Assembly (NCBI RefSeq): GCF_005508865.1
Contig: NZ_SCOM01000007.1
Coordinates: 1-64,000 of the forward strand
Reading direction: 5' to 3'
DNA length: 64,000 nt
DNA from: Pseudomonas sp. F(2018)
Lineage (GTDB): Bacteria; Pseudomonadota; Gammaproteobacteria; Pseudomonadales; Pseudomonadaceae
Part shown: one piece after another, positions 34,271 to 43,001 of the stretch
Numbering within the stretch: position 1 is the first letter of the stretch
How the letters are laid out: every line of letters starts with the position of its first letter
Made by a program: the position numbers and the translations under genes
Notes under the pieces: generated by a model
Told to the model about the DNA's origin: nothing
Database searches by the model: none
The model's input: the letters and a program-made list of their open reading frames with translations, nothing else

Positions 34271-35281
34271 CTAGTCCGGCTTGACCAGGGCGGGATCGCC
34301 TAGGTTGGCCAGGCGCACGCTGTCCTGCAGTTGCAGGGCCTCAGCCTGGGTTTCGACCGGCCCCAGGCGTACCCGGTGCAAGGTCTGCTGGTTGCGCACC
34401 ACCGAGCTGATAAACACCTTGGCAGGCACCGTTTGGCTCAGCTTGGCCCTGAGGAGCTCCGCAGCGTCCGGATTGGCGAAGGCGGCCACTTGGAGATACA
34501 GGCCAGATGCTGCGGGCGAAGCGTTTTTTTTTACGTCGATCTGCACCGGCAGCACGGCGGCTGCATGCTGCGCCGGCGGCGGAGTGTACTGCTCGATCGG
34601 CTGGCTCTGGGCCACCGCCACCGGCTCGGCGACGGCCGGAGCGCCCTGGCTGGCCATCTTCGGCTGCGCCAGCACCATCGGCACCGGACGGCCCTGGGCG
34701 GCCCACCACTCGTGGGGGTCGATGCCCTCGACCTTGACCCGGGCGGTGCCGCTCTCGGCATAGCCGAGTTTCTTCGCGGCGGCGAAGGACAGGTCGATGA
34801 TGCGGTCGGAGTAGAACGGGCCACGGTCGTTGACCCGCAGGATCACGGTCTTGCCGTTGTCCAGGTTGGTCACCCGCACGTAGCTCGGCAGCGGCAGGGT
34901 CTTGTGCGCCGCGGTCATGCCGTAGAGGTCGTAGGCCTCGCCGTTGGCGGTGGCCTGGCCGTGGAACTTGGTGCCGTACCAGGAGGCGGTGCCGGTGGCC
35001 AGGTAACGGCGGCTGTCACGGATCGGGTAGTAGGTCTTGCCCATCACCGTGTAGGGGTTGGCCTTGTAGTTGCCGTAGTGCGGCATCGGCACTGCATCCG
35101 GGATGCGCGACACGTCGACGTCCCACCAGGGCGCGCCGTCGCGGTGCGGACGACTGTAGTCGCCTGGCCCGGAGATCGGCTGGGAGCCCGGTGCAACCGG
35201 CTGCGGCGCGCGGTTGTTGGAGCAGCTGACCAGCGCCAGCCCGAGGGCGGTGACGGTCAGGGTACGCAGGACGGACTTCAA
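34271..35281 (-). CDS. rlpA: Septal ring lytic transglycosylase RlpA
   Basis: A 336-residue outer-membrane lipoprotein that cleaves glycan strands lacking stem peptides at the septum. Lipobox LVSC (Cys near 20), double-psi beta-barrel domain (about 95-190, with GTASWYGTKFHGQATANGE and VRVNDRGPF, including the catalytic Asp), and a C-terminal SPOR domain (about 258-332) that binds denuded septal glycan. The start is TTG at 35281, overlapping the sltB1 stop as TTGA. A run of nine A residues (minus strand, at about 34524-34532) encodes KK just before the SPOR domain. Order sltB1-rlpA-dacC matches P. aeruginosa. Confidence 0.94.
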   Translation of the reverse strand: MKSVLRTLTVTALGLALVSCSNNRAPQPVAPGSQPISGPGDYSRPHRDGAPWWDVDVSRIPDAVPMPHYGNYKANPYTVMGKTYYPIRDSRRYLATGTASWYGTKFHGQATANGEAYDLYGMTAAHKTLPLPSYVRVTNLDNGKTVILRVNDRGPFYSDRIIDLSFAAAKKLGYAESGTARVKVEGIDPHEWWAAQGRPVPMVLAQPKMASQGAPAVAEPVAVAQSQPIEQYTPPPAQHAAAVLPVQIDVKKNASPAASGLYLQVAAFANPDAAELLRAKLSQTVPAKVFISSVVRNQQTLHRVRLGPVETQAEALQLQDSVRLANLGDPALVKPD

Positions 35282-36294
35282 GGACGACCCCGCTTGGCGA
35301 CCAGCTCGCCGGACAGTTGATGGACGGCCATGGCGTACATGGCGCTGCGATTGTAGCGGGTGATCACGTAGAAGTTGGGCAGGCCCATCCAGTATTCCTG
35401 GCCTTCGGCGCCGTCGAAGCGGAAGGCGGTGACCGGGATGTCGTCGCGCAGCACGTCGGCGCTGGTCCAGCCCAGGGCGCGCAGCTCGCCGACGTTCTTC
35501 ACCGGATCGAGGCCCTGGGTCAGGCCGCTGTCGGCCTGCTCACCCTTGACCTGGGCGCGGCTGACCACCGGCTCGCCGGTGGTCCAGCCATGGCGCTTGA
35601 AGTAGCTGGCGACGCTGCCGATGGCATCCACCGGGTTGGTCCAGATATCGATATGGCCGTCGCCGTCGAAGTCCACGGCGTAGGCGCGGAAGCTGCTCGG
35701 CATGAATTGCGGCAGGCCCATCGCCCCTGCGTAGGAGCCCTTGAGGGTGAGCGGATCGACCTGCTGCTCGCGGGCCAGGATGAGGAATTCGCGCAGCTGC
35801 TGGCAGAAGAATTCGGCGCGCGGCGGGTAGTCGAAGCACAGGGTGGACAGCGCATCGAGCACGCGCCAGCTGCCGGTGTTGCCGCCGTAGAAGGTTTCCA
35901 CACCGATGATCGAGACGATCACCTGGGCCGGCACGCCGTACTCCTGCTCGGCACGGGCCAGGGCGTCGGCGTGCTTGTTCCAGAAGTCCACGCCCTTGCT
36001 GATGCGCGCCTCGGTGATGAAGATCGGCCGGTATTCCTTCCACGGCTTGACCTTCTCGGCCGGGCGGGAGATGGCGTCGAGGATCGCCTGCTTGCGCTCT
36101 ACCTGGTCGAACAGCCCGGTCAGCTGTTCGGCGGCGAAGCCGTAGTCGCGGGTCATCTCGCCAATGAACTCGGCGACCTGTGGCGAACCCTGGTATTCCC
36201 CGGCGGCCTGGACCTGGCCGGCCACGCCGAGCAGCGCCACCATGGCCACTCCCCAGCTGCGCATTGCTTGCTTCAAATTCTGCACTCTTGTCAT
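35278..36294 (-). CDS. sltB1: Lytic murein transglycosylase B (MltB/SltB1)
   Basis: A 338-residue periplasmic SLT_2 domain enzyme. Signal peptide about 1-30 (VQAA cleavage), no lipobox, so it should be soluble, in contrast to sltB3. Catalytic Glu is E133 in SIIGVETFYGG; GAMGLPQFMPSSF and VDFDGDGHIDIW lie near 190-220. Start at 36294 overlaps the rodA stop as ATGA; a GTG five codons earlier is possible. Located inside the elongasome operon rodA-mrdA, which fits a role in turnover during elongation. Confidence 0.94.
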   Translation of the reverse strand: MTRVQNLKQAMRSWGVAMVALLGVAGQVQAAGEYQGSPQVAEFIGEMTRDYGFAAEQLTGLFDQVERKQAILDAISRPAEKVKPWKEYRPIFITEARISKGVDFWNKHADALARAEQEYGVPAQVIVSIIGVETFYGGNTGSWRVLDALSTLCFDYPPRAEFFCQQLREFLILAREQQVDPLTLKGSYAGAMGLPQFMPSSFRAYAVDFDGDGHIDIWTNPVDAIGSVASYFKRHGWTTGEPVVSRAQVKGEQADSGLTQGLDPVKNVGELRALGWTSADVLRDDIPVTAFRFDGAEGQEYWMGLPNFYVITRYNRSAMYAMAVHQLSGELVAKRGRP

Positions 36295-37439
36295 GCCTGG
36301 GCGATCCACTTGCGGTGTGTCTGGATCGCCATCAAAACCCCAAACCCAGACAGTAGCGTCACCAGATGGGTTCCGCCGTAGCTAATAAAGGGCAGGGGCA
36401 CCCCCACCACCGGCAACAGGCCACTGACCATGCCGATGTTAACGAATACGTAGACGAAGAACGTCATGGTCAGGCTGCCGGCCAGCAACTTGCCGAACAG
36501 CGTCTGCGCCTGTGCGGTGATCACCAGCCCCCGAGCGATCAGCAGCATGTAGACGAACAGCAGGATACACACCCCGACCATGCCGAACTCCTCGCTCAGC
36601 ACGGCAATGATAAAGTCCGTGTGGCTTTCCGGCAAAAAATCCAGGTGCGACTGAGTGCCGAGCAGCCAGCCCTTGCCGAAGACTCCGCCCGAACCGATGG
36701 CGGCCTTGGACTGGATGATGTTCCAGCCGGTACCCAGCGGATCGCTCTCCGGGTCGAGGAAGGTCAACACCCGCTGCTTCTGATACTCGCGCAAGACGAA
36801 GAACCACATGGCCACCGCGATCGGCGCCACCGCCGCCACCGCGCCGATGATCCAGCGCCACTGCAGGCCGGCCATGAACAGCACGAAGGCGCCGGAGGCG
36901 AGAATCAGCAGAGCGGTGCCCAGGTCCGGCTGTTTCAGAATGAGCACGAACGGCACCAGGATCAGCACCAGGCTGATGGCGATGTGCTTGAGCTTGGGCG
37001 GCAGGTTGTGCCGCGCCAGGTACCAGGCGATGGTCGCCGGCATGATGATCTTCATGAATTCCGAAGGCTGGAAGCGGATCACCCCGGGGATGTTGATCCA
37101 GCGGGTGGCGCCCATGGCCGTATGGCCCATCACCTCTACCGCGGTGAGCAGGCCGACGCCGGCCAGGTAGGCCAGCGGCACCCAGCGCGCCATGAAGCGA
37201 GGCTCGAACTGGGCGATGACGATGGCCGCCACCAGGCCGATGCCGAAGGAGGTACCCTGCTTGATCACCAGATCCCAGTTCTTGCCGCTGGCCGAATAGA
37301 GGACGAACAGGCTGCCGGCACACAGCACCAGCAGGATCAGCAGCAGCCAGCCGTCGATATGCAGGCGCTGCAGCAGAGTGGCGCGGCGCTTGAACACGTC
37401 CTCATCGGAGATGCTGCGGTCGAATTCCTGGCGTTTCAT
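36291..37439 (-). CDS. rodA: Rod-shape-determining glycosyltransferase RodA
   Basis: A 382-residue SEDS-family membrane protein with about ten transmembrane helices. It polymerises lipid II into glycan strands and works with PBP2. The conserved SEDS regions are visible: GATRWINIPGVIRFQPSEFMK near 129-149, KQPDLGTALLI near 180-190 (essential Asp near 183), and GVPLPFISYGGTHLVTLLSGFG near 345-366. Length is as in E. coli (370). It overlaps mrdA by four bases (ATGA), so the two are coupled. Confidence 0.97.
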   Translation of the reverse strand: MKRQEFDRSISDEDVFKRRATLLQRLHIDGWLLLILLVLCAGSLFVLYSASGKNWDLVIKQGTSFGIGLVAAIVIAQFEPRFMARWVPLAYLAGVGLLTAVEVMGHTAMGATRWINIPGVIRFQPSEFMKIIMPATIAWYLARHNLPPKLKHIAISLVLILVPFVLILKQPDLGTALLILASGAFVLFMAGLQWRWIIGAVAAVAPIAVAMWFFVLREYQKQRVLTFLDPESDPLGTGWNIIQSKAAIGSGGVFGKGWLLGTQSHLDFLPESHTDFIIAVLSEEFGMVGVCILLFVYMLLIARGLVITAQAQTLFGKLLAGSLTMTFFVYVFVNIGMVSGLLPVVGVPLPFISYGGTHLVTLLSGFGVLMAIQTHRKWIAQA

Positions 37440-39361
37440 CGCTGCGCACTGGCCTCTTCGGTTACCGGTACCGGCGGGCGGTACTCGGGTTTGAGCTGGC
37501 CGTCCGGGCCGAGCAGCCAGGCATCCATCACCTGCTTGACCACCGGCGCGGCGACGCCGGAGCCGGACTCGCCGTTCTCCACCATCACCGCCACGGCGAT
37601 CTTCGGCGCCTCGGCCGGGGCGAAGGCAACGAACAGAGCGTGATCGCGGTGGCGCTCGTGGACCTTGCTGCGGTCGTACTTCTCACCCTGCTTGATCGCC
37701 ACCACCTGGGCCGTACCGCTCTTGCCGGCGATGCGGTAGACGGAAGTGGCGCCGACCTTGGCCGCGGTACCGCGCGGGCCGTGCATCACCGCCTCCATGC
37801 CCTGGCGGCCGTAGTCCCAGAACTTGTCGTCGCGCAGCCGGATGTCCGGCGGCGTCTCCACCCCGTCCATGGCGCCATCGGCCATCAGCTGCTGCGGCGT
37901 CTGCCCCTCGGCGGTCTTCAGCAGGTGCGGGCGGATCCACTTGCCGCGGGTGGCCATCAGCGAGGTGGCCTGGGCCAACTGCAGCGGCGTGGTCTGCATG
38001 TAGCCCTGGCCGATGCCGAGGATCAGCGTCTCGCCCGGGTACCAGGCCTGGCGGTAGCGCGCGCGCTTCCACTCGCGCGAGGGCATCAGCCCGGCGGTCT
38101 CCTCGAACATGTCCAGGGCCACCTTCTGGCCCAGGCCGAAGCGCGTCATGTATTCGTGCAGGCGGTCCACGCCCATCTTGCGGGCGAGGTCGTAAAAGTA
38201 GGTGTCGTTGGAGCGCATGATGGCGAACTCCATGTTCACCGAGCCGTCACCCAGGCGGTTCCAGTTGCGGTACTTGTGGCTGTGACCCGGCAGCTGGTAG
38301 TAGCCGGGGTCGAACACCCGGGTCTGCGGAGTGACCACCCCGGCGTCCAGGCCGGCCACCGCGACCATCGGCTTGATGGTCGAGCCCGGCGGGTACAGGC
38401 CGCGCAGCACGCGGTTGTACAGCGGCCGGTCGATCGAGTCGCGCAGCTCGGCATAGGCCTGGAAGCCGATGCCGGTGACGAAGGGGTTGGGGTCGAAGCT
38501 CGGCAGGCTGACCATCGCCAGCACGTCGCCGCTGGCCGGCTCGATCGCCACCAGCGCGCCGCGACGGCCTGCCAGGGCCTTTTCGGCGGCCTCCTGCAGG
38601 CGCACATCGAGGCTCAGGGTCAGGTCCATGCCCGGGGTCGGGTCGGTACGCTTGAGCACGCGCAGCACACGGCCGCGAGCGTTGGTCTCGACTTCCTCGT
38701 AGCCGACCTGGCCGTGCAGCAGGTCCTCGTAGAAGCGCTCGATGCCGGTCTTGCCGATATGGTGGGTGCCGGCGTAGTCGGTGGGGTCGAGCTCCTTGAG
38801 CTCCTTCTCGTTGATCCGCCCGACATAGCCGACCGAATGGGCGAAGCGCTCCTTCTGCGGGTAGTGGCGCACCAGCTGAGCGCTGACCTCCACCCCGGGC
38901 AGGCGGAACTGGTTCACCGCGATACGGGCGATCTGCTCCTCGGACAGCTCGAACAGCACCGGCACCGGCTCGAACGGTCGCCGCCCCTGGCGCATGCGTT
39001 TCTCGAACAGGGCGCGGTCGTCCGCGGTCAGCTCCAGCACTTCGACTATCACGTCCAGGGCCTGCTGCCAGTCGCCGGCGCGCTCGCGGGTCAGGGTCAG
39101 GCTGAAGCTGGGACGGTTGTCGGCGATGATCACCCCGTTGCGGTCGAAGATCAGCCCGCGGGTCGGCGGAATCGGCTGCACGTGGATGCGGTTGTTTTCC
39201 GCCAGGGTGGTGTGGTGGTCGTACTGGATCACCTGCAGGTAATACATGCGCGCCACCAGCACGCAGGTCAGCAGCAGTACCGCCACGCCGCCCACAACCA
39301 CGCGCCGACGCACCAGGCGGGCGTCCTTCTCGTGGTCCTTCAGGCGAATGGGTTGCGGCAT
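37436..39361 (-). CDS. mrdA: Penicillin-binding protein 2 (PBP2)
   Basis: A 641-residue transpeptidase that cross-links peptidoglycan made by RodA during elongation. One N-terminal membrane anchor (about residues 20-42), PBP dimerisation domain (about 60-235), transpeptidase domain (about 265-620). Active-site motifs: STIK (S327-K330), SND near 387, and KSGTAQVVA near 546. P. aeruginosa literature calls it pbpA. It begins after rlmH with a 10-base gap and is followed by rodA with overlap. Confidence 0.97.
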   Translation of the reverse strand: MPQPIRLKDHEKDARLVRRRVVVGGVAVLLLTCVLVARMYYLQVIQYDHHTTLAENNRIHVQPIPPTRGLIFDRNGVIIADNRPSFSLTLTRERAGDWQQALDVIVEVLELTADDRALFEKRMRQGRRPFEPVPVLFELSEEQIARIAVNQFRLPGVEVSAQLVRHYPQKERFAHSVGYVGRINEKELKELDPTDYAGTHHIGKTGIERFYEDLLHGQVGYEEVETNARGRVLRVLKRTDPTPGMDLTLSLDVRLQEAAEKALAGRRGALVAIEPASGDVLAMVSLPSFDPNPFVTGIGFQAYAELRDSIDRPLYNRVLRGLYPPGSTIKPMVAVAGLDAGVVTPQTRVFDPGYYQLPGHSHKYRNWNRLGDGSVNMEFAIMRSNDTYFYDLARKMGVDRLHEYMTRFGLGQKVALDMFEETAGLMPSREWKRARYRQAWYPGETLILGIGQGYMQTTPLQLAQATSLMATRGKWIRPHLLKTAEGQTPQQLMADGAMDGVETPPDIRLRDDKFWDYGRQGMEAVMHGPRGTAAKVGATSVYRIAGKSGTAQVVAIKQGEKYDRSKVHERHRDHALFVAFAPAEAPKIAVAVMVENGESGSGVAAPVVKQVMDAWLLGPDGQLKPEYRPPVPVTEEASAQR

Positions 39362-39371
39362 CGACTACTGC

Positions 39372-39839
39372 TTACTTGTGATACGGGTGGCCGGACAACA
39401 CGGTCCAGGCCCGGTAGATCTGCTCGCCGACCAGGATGCGCACCAGCGGGTGCGGCAGGGTCAGCGGCGACAGCGACCAGCGCTGCTCGCTGCGCGCGCA
39501 CACTTCCGGCGCCAGCCCCTCGGGGCCGCCGACCATCAGGTTGACGTTGCGCGCATCCAGGCGCCAGCGTTCCAGCTCGGCGGCCAGCTGCTCGGTACTC
39601 CAGGGCTTGCCTGTGACCTCCAGGGTCACGATGCGTTCACCGGCCTGTACCTTGCTCAGCATGGCCTCGCCCTCCTGACGAATCAGGCGGGTGACGTCGG
39701 CGTTCTTGCCGCGGGTGGTCAGCGGAATCTCCACCAGCTCCAGCGGCAGCTCGGATGGCAGGCGCTTGACGTACTCCTGCCAGCCCTCCTCCACCCAGCG
39801 CGGCATGCGCGAGCCGACGGCGATCAGCTTGATACGCAC
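39372..39839 (-). CDS. rlmH: 23S rRNA pseudouridine-1915 N3-methyltransferase
   Basis: A 155-residue SPOUT methyltransferase that acts on helix 69 of 23S rRNA in assembled 70S ribosomes. The trefoil-knot SAM site reads MVGGPEGLAPEV near residues 101-112, and the SLSPLTLPHPLVRILVGEQIYRA stretch near 120-142 completes the knot. Start is GTG (VRIKLIAVGSRMP). It sits between rsfS and mrdA as in E. coli (ybeA locus). Confidence 0.96.
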   Translation of the reverse strand: MRIKLIAVGSRMPRWVEEGWQEYVKRLPSELPLELVEIPLTTRGKNADVTRLIRQEGEAMLSKVQAGERIVTLEVTGKPWSTEQLAAELERWRLDARNVNLMVGGPEGLAPEVCARSEQRWSLSPLTLPHPLVRILVGEQIYRAWTVLSGHPYHK

Positions 39840-39848
39840 GAGGCGGGC

Positions 39849-40208
39849 TTACTCGGCCGGGTCCTGGTGCTGCGCGCGGCTCTGCTCGGCGCCCTGCCAC
39901 AGGCGCTCCAGGTCGTAGAACTGGCGGGTGGCGACCTGCATCACGTGGACCACCACGTCGCCCAGGTCGAGCAGGGCCCACTCGCCGCCGTCCAGGCCTT
40001 CGTTGCCGATCGGGCGCACGCCCTGCTCCTTGACCTTCTCCAGCACTTCGTTGGCCATCGATTTGACGTGGCGGCTGGAGGTACCGCTGGCGATCACCAT
40101 GAAATCGGTGACGCTGGTCTTGCCGCGCACATCGATGGTGGTGATGTCGGCGCCTTTCATGTCTTCCAGGGCCGCGACGGCGACCTTGACCAGTTCTTCG
40201 TTTTGCAT
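39849..40208 (-). CDS. rsfS: Ribosomal silencing factor RsfS
   Basis: A 119-residue protein (DUF143/Iojap family). It binds uL14 on the large subunit and blocks joining in stationary phase or starvation. Family regions are seen: VAALEDMKGADITTIDVRG near 10-28, DFMVIASGTSSRHVKSMANEV near 34-54, GEWALLDLGDVVVHVM near 75-90. Start 40208 opens with MQNEELV, which matches the family; the frame extends upstream but without conservation. It is 7 bases after nadD. Confidence 0.95.
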   Translation of the reverse strand: MQNEELVKVAVAALEDMKGADITTIDVRGKTSVTDFMVIASGTSSRHVKSMANEVLEKVKEQGVRPIGNEGLDGGEWALLDLGDVVVHVMQVATRQFYDLERLWQGAEQSRAQHQDPAE

Positions 40209-40215
40209 CGTTACC

Positions 40216-40866
40216 TCATGAATCGTTTTTCGCACGGTACAGATCGTGCGCATGGATATAGGCCAATACGGCGTCGGGCACCAGAAAACGCACCGAACGC
40301 CCTTGTGCCAGCAACTGGCGAACCAGGGTGGCAGACACCGCCAAGGGCGTCTGCCAGATGAAACTGATCTGCCCGCCCGGCCCCGAGAGGTCGTGCGGGT
40401 CGGTCACGCTGCGCCCGGCGAGCAGGTCGCGCAGCGTCTCGGGCGGCTCGCTGTCGGCATCCGGCCGCTGCAGCACGAGGATGTGGCAATGCCCCAGCAG
40501 CTCCTGCCAGCGATGCCAGGTGGGCAACCCGCAGAAGGCATCCCAGCCCAGCAGGAGAAACAGCTGATCGTCCGCCGCCAGCTCGCCCCGCACCGACTCC
40601 AGGGTGTCGTAGGTGAACGACGGCTTGTCGCGCTTCAGCTCGCGGTCGTCGACCGTCAGCTTCGGCTCGCCGACCACCGCCAGCTCGACCATGGCCAGAC
40701 GCTGCTCGGCCGTGGCCTGCGGCGCCTCGCGGTGCGGCGGACGGGCGCTGGGGATCAGCCGCAGCTCGTCCAGGGCCATGAACTCGGCCACTTCCAGCGC
40801 CCCGCGCAGGTGGGCGACATGCACCGGGTTGAAGGTGCCGCCCAGGATGCCAATACGTCGCGCCAT
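40216..40866 (-). CDS. nadD: Nicotinate-nucleotide adenylyltransferase
   Basis: A 216-residue nucleotidyltransferase that makes nicotinic acid adenine dinucleotide in NAD synthesis. The dinucleotide/ATP motif is GILGGTFNPVHVAHLRGA near residues 6-23 (HxGH-type), and the second motif is VSATLVRQLLAQGRSVRFLVPDAVLAYI near 178-205, which matches the ISxTxIR signature in altered form. Start overlaps the proA stop by ATGA. Longer frames upstream lie inside proA and are not used. Confidence 0.96.
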   Translation of the reverse strand: MARRIGILGGTFNPVHVAHLRGALEVAEFMALDELRLIPSARPPHREAPQATAEQRLAMVELAVVGEPKLTVDDRELKRDKPSFTYDTLESVRGELAADDQLFLLLGWDAFCGLPTWHRWQELLGHCHILVLQRPDADSEPPETLRDLLAGRSVTDPHDLSGPGGQISFIWQTPLAVSATLVRQLLAQGRSVRFLVPDAVLAYIHAHDLYRAKNDS

Positions 40867-42131
40867 CAGGTACGGATGTGCCCGTCGCCGAACACCACGT
40901 ACTTCTCGCTGGTCAGGCCATCCAGGCCGACCGGGCCGCGGGCGTGCAGCTTGTCGGTGGAGATGCCGATCTCCGCGCCCAGACCGTACTCGAAGCCATC
41001 GGCGAAACGGGTCGAGGCGTTGACCATCACCGAGGCGGAATCCACCTCGGTGAGGAAGCGCCGGGCATCGCTGAAGTTCTCGGTGATGATCGCGTCGGTA
41101 TGCTGCGAGCCGTACTGGTTGATGTGCTCGATGGCCGCGTCCAGCGACTCGACGATGCGGATCGCCAGGATCGGCGCGTTGTACTCGGCGTACCAGTCGT
41201 CTTCGGTCGCTTCCAGCACATCGCCGCCGAGCAGCGCGCGGGTGGCGGCGTCGCCGCGCAGCTCCACGCCCTTGTCGCGGTAGATGGCAGCCAGCGGCGG
41301 CAGCACACGGGCGGCGATGCCGGCATGCACCAGCAGCGTCTCCATGGTGTTGCACGGCGAGTAGCGCTGGGTCTTGGCGTTGTCGCAGACGCGGATGGCC
41401 TTGTCGAGGTCGGCGGCACTGTCCACGTAGACGTGGCAGACGCCGTCCAGGTGCTTGATCACCGGCACCTTGGCGTCGCGGCTGATGCGCTCGATCAGGC
41501 CCTTGCCGCCGCGCGGCACGATGACGTCGACGAACTCGGGCATGGTGATCAGCGCGCCGACGGCGGCGCGGTCGGTGGTTTCCACCACCTGCACGGCGCT
41601 GGCCGGCAGGCCGGCCTCGGCCAGGCCGAGCTGGATGCAGCGGGCAATGGCCTGGTTGGAATGGATGGCCTCGGAGCCGCCACGCAGGATGGTGGCGTTG
41701 CCGGACTTCAGGCACAGGCTGGCGGCGTCGATGGTCACGTTGGGACGCGACTCGTAGATGATGCCGATCACACCCAGCGGCACGCGCATCTTGCCGACCT
41801 GGATGCCAGACGGCAGGTAACGCATGTCGCGGATCTCGCCGATCGGGTCCGGCAGGGTGGCGACCTGGCGCAGGCCTTCGATCATCGAGTCGATCACTTT
41901 CGGCGTCAGCGCCAGGCGGTCGACCATGGCCGGCTCCAGGCCATTGGCGCGGGCGGCGGCCAGGTCCAGCTCGTTGGCGGCGGTCAGCTCGGCGCGGGCG
42001 GCGTCGAGGGCATTGGCGGCGGCCTGCAGGGCGCTATTCTTCTGCGCGGTGCTGGCCCGGGCGAGCACCCGCGAGGCGGCGCGCGCGGCGCGGCCCAGGC
42101 GGGTCATGTAGTCGAGCACGGACTCGGTCAT
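40866..42131 (-). CDS. proA: Gamma-glutamyl phosphate reductase
   Basis: A 421-residue aldehyde-dehydrogenase-fold enzyme that reduces gamma-glutamyl phosphate to glutamate semialdehyde for proline. The catalytic Cys is in YSPCNTMETLLV near residue 255, and the VIYESRPNVTIDAASLCLKSGN type NADPH site is near 114-135. Length equals the P. aeruginosa protein as I recall it. Start at 42131 precedes MTESVLDYM. It is divergent from mpg, separated by 172 bases that contain both promoters. Confidence 0.97.
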   Translation of the reverse strand: MTESVLDYMTRLGRAARAASRVLARASTAQKNSALQAAANALDAARAELTAANELDLAAARANGLEPAMVDRLALTPKVIDSMIEGLRQVATLPDPIGEIRDMRYLPSGIQVGKMRVPLGVIGIIYESRPNVTIDAASLCLKSGNATILRGGSEAIHSNQAIARCIQLGLAEAGLPASAVQVVETTDRAAVGALITMPEFVDVIVPRGGKGLIERISRDAKVPVIKHLDGVCHVYVDSAADLDKAIRVCDNAKTQRYSPCNTMETLLVHAGIAARVLPPLAAIYRDKGVELRGDAATRALLGGDVLEATEDDWYAEYNAPILAIRIVESLDAAIEHINQYGSQHTDAIITENFSDARRFLTEVDSASVMVNASTRFADGFEYGLGAEIGISTDKLHARGPVGLDGLTSEKYVVFGDGHIRT

Positions 42132-42303
42132 GGTCGGCGGAGGTCTGGCAGTTGGAAAAAGTGGCTGATTATAGCGGGCGCACCCCGCCGCGCCCAGCAC
42201 TGCCGGGCGGATGGTGCAACCCGTGCAACATCGCGGAACAAGATTCACGGCCAGTGCCGGCGGGCATTGCTAAGATCGCGCCTTTTCCCACCCCGGATCC
42301 GCG

Positions 42304-42999
42304 ATGACCGCCCTGCCCTGGCCCGCAGCCGCCGCGCTGCCCGACAGCTTCTTCGACCGCGACGCCCAGGTCCTGGCCCGCGCGCTGCTGGGCAAGGTCA
42401 TCCGCCATCGCCACCGGGGCCATTGGCTGGCGGCGCGGATCATCGAGACCGAGGCCTACTACCTGGCCGAGAAGGGCAGCCACGCCTCCCTTGGCTACAC
42501 CGAGAAGCGCCGCGCGCTGTTCCTCGATGGCGGGCATATCTACATGTACTACGCCCGCGGCGGCGACTCGCTGAACTTCAGCGCCCAGGGCCCCGGCAAT
42601 GCGGTGCTGATCAAGTCGGCCATGCCCTGGCTGGATCAGCACTGTGCCGATGATGCCCTGCAGCGCATGCAGCACAACAACCCCGCCGCCGGCGGCGACC
42701 ATCGTCACCCGGAGCGCCTGTGCGCCGGCCAGACCCTGCTGTGCAAGGCCCTCGGCCTGCGGGTGCCGGAGTGGGATGCGCAGCGCTTCGATCCCGAGCG
42801 GCTGTTCGTCGAGGACGTCGGCCAGCGCCCGGCGCAGGTGATCCAGACCACCCGCCTGGGCATCCCCAAGGGCCGCGACGAGCAGCTGCCCTACCGTTTC
42901 GTCGACGCCGGCTACGCCCGCCACTGCACACGCAACCCATTGCGCCGCGGCCAGGTCGAAGGTCGCGACTACCTTCTGCTGAACCCCGAGGAGCTGTAA
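42304..42999 (+). CDS. mpg: DNA-3-methyladenine glycosylase (AAG/Mpg family)
   Basis: A 231-residue alkyladenine DNA glycosylase of the mammalian-AAG fold, unrelated to AlkA. The catalytic Glu lies in ARIIETEAYY near residue 52, the intercalating tyrosine region is HIYMYYARG near 79-87, and the DNA-contact end is NPLRRGQVEGRDY near 213-225. It removes 3-methyladenine and related lesions. Length is normal. A second glycosylase of a different family is at 28315-29202, giving two base-excision routes for alkyl damage. Confidence 0.93.
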   Translation: MTALPWPAAAALPDSFFDRDAQVLARALLGKVIRHRHRGHWLAARIIETEAYYLAEKGSHASLGYTEKRRALFLDGGHIYMYYARGGDSLNFSAQGPGNAVLIKSAMPWLDQHCADDALQRMQHNNPAAGGDHRHPERLCAGQTLLCKALGLRVPEWDAQRFDPERLFVEDVGQRPAQVIQTTRLGIPKGRDEQLPYRFVDAGYARHCTRNPLRRGQVEGRDYLLLNPEEL

Positions 43000-43001
43000 G
43001 C

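Noticed and set aside
34341..34709. A frame overlapping rlpA that could be a frameshifted RlpA product from the A tract
   Set aside because: Its sequence has no SPOR or other motif and reads like random GC-rich translation. The tract itself is kept as a finding, not as a gene.
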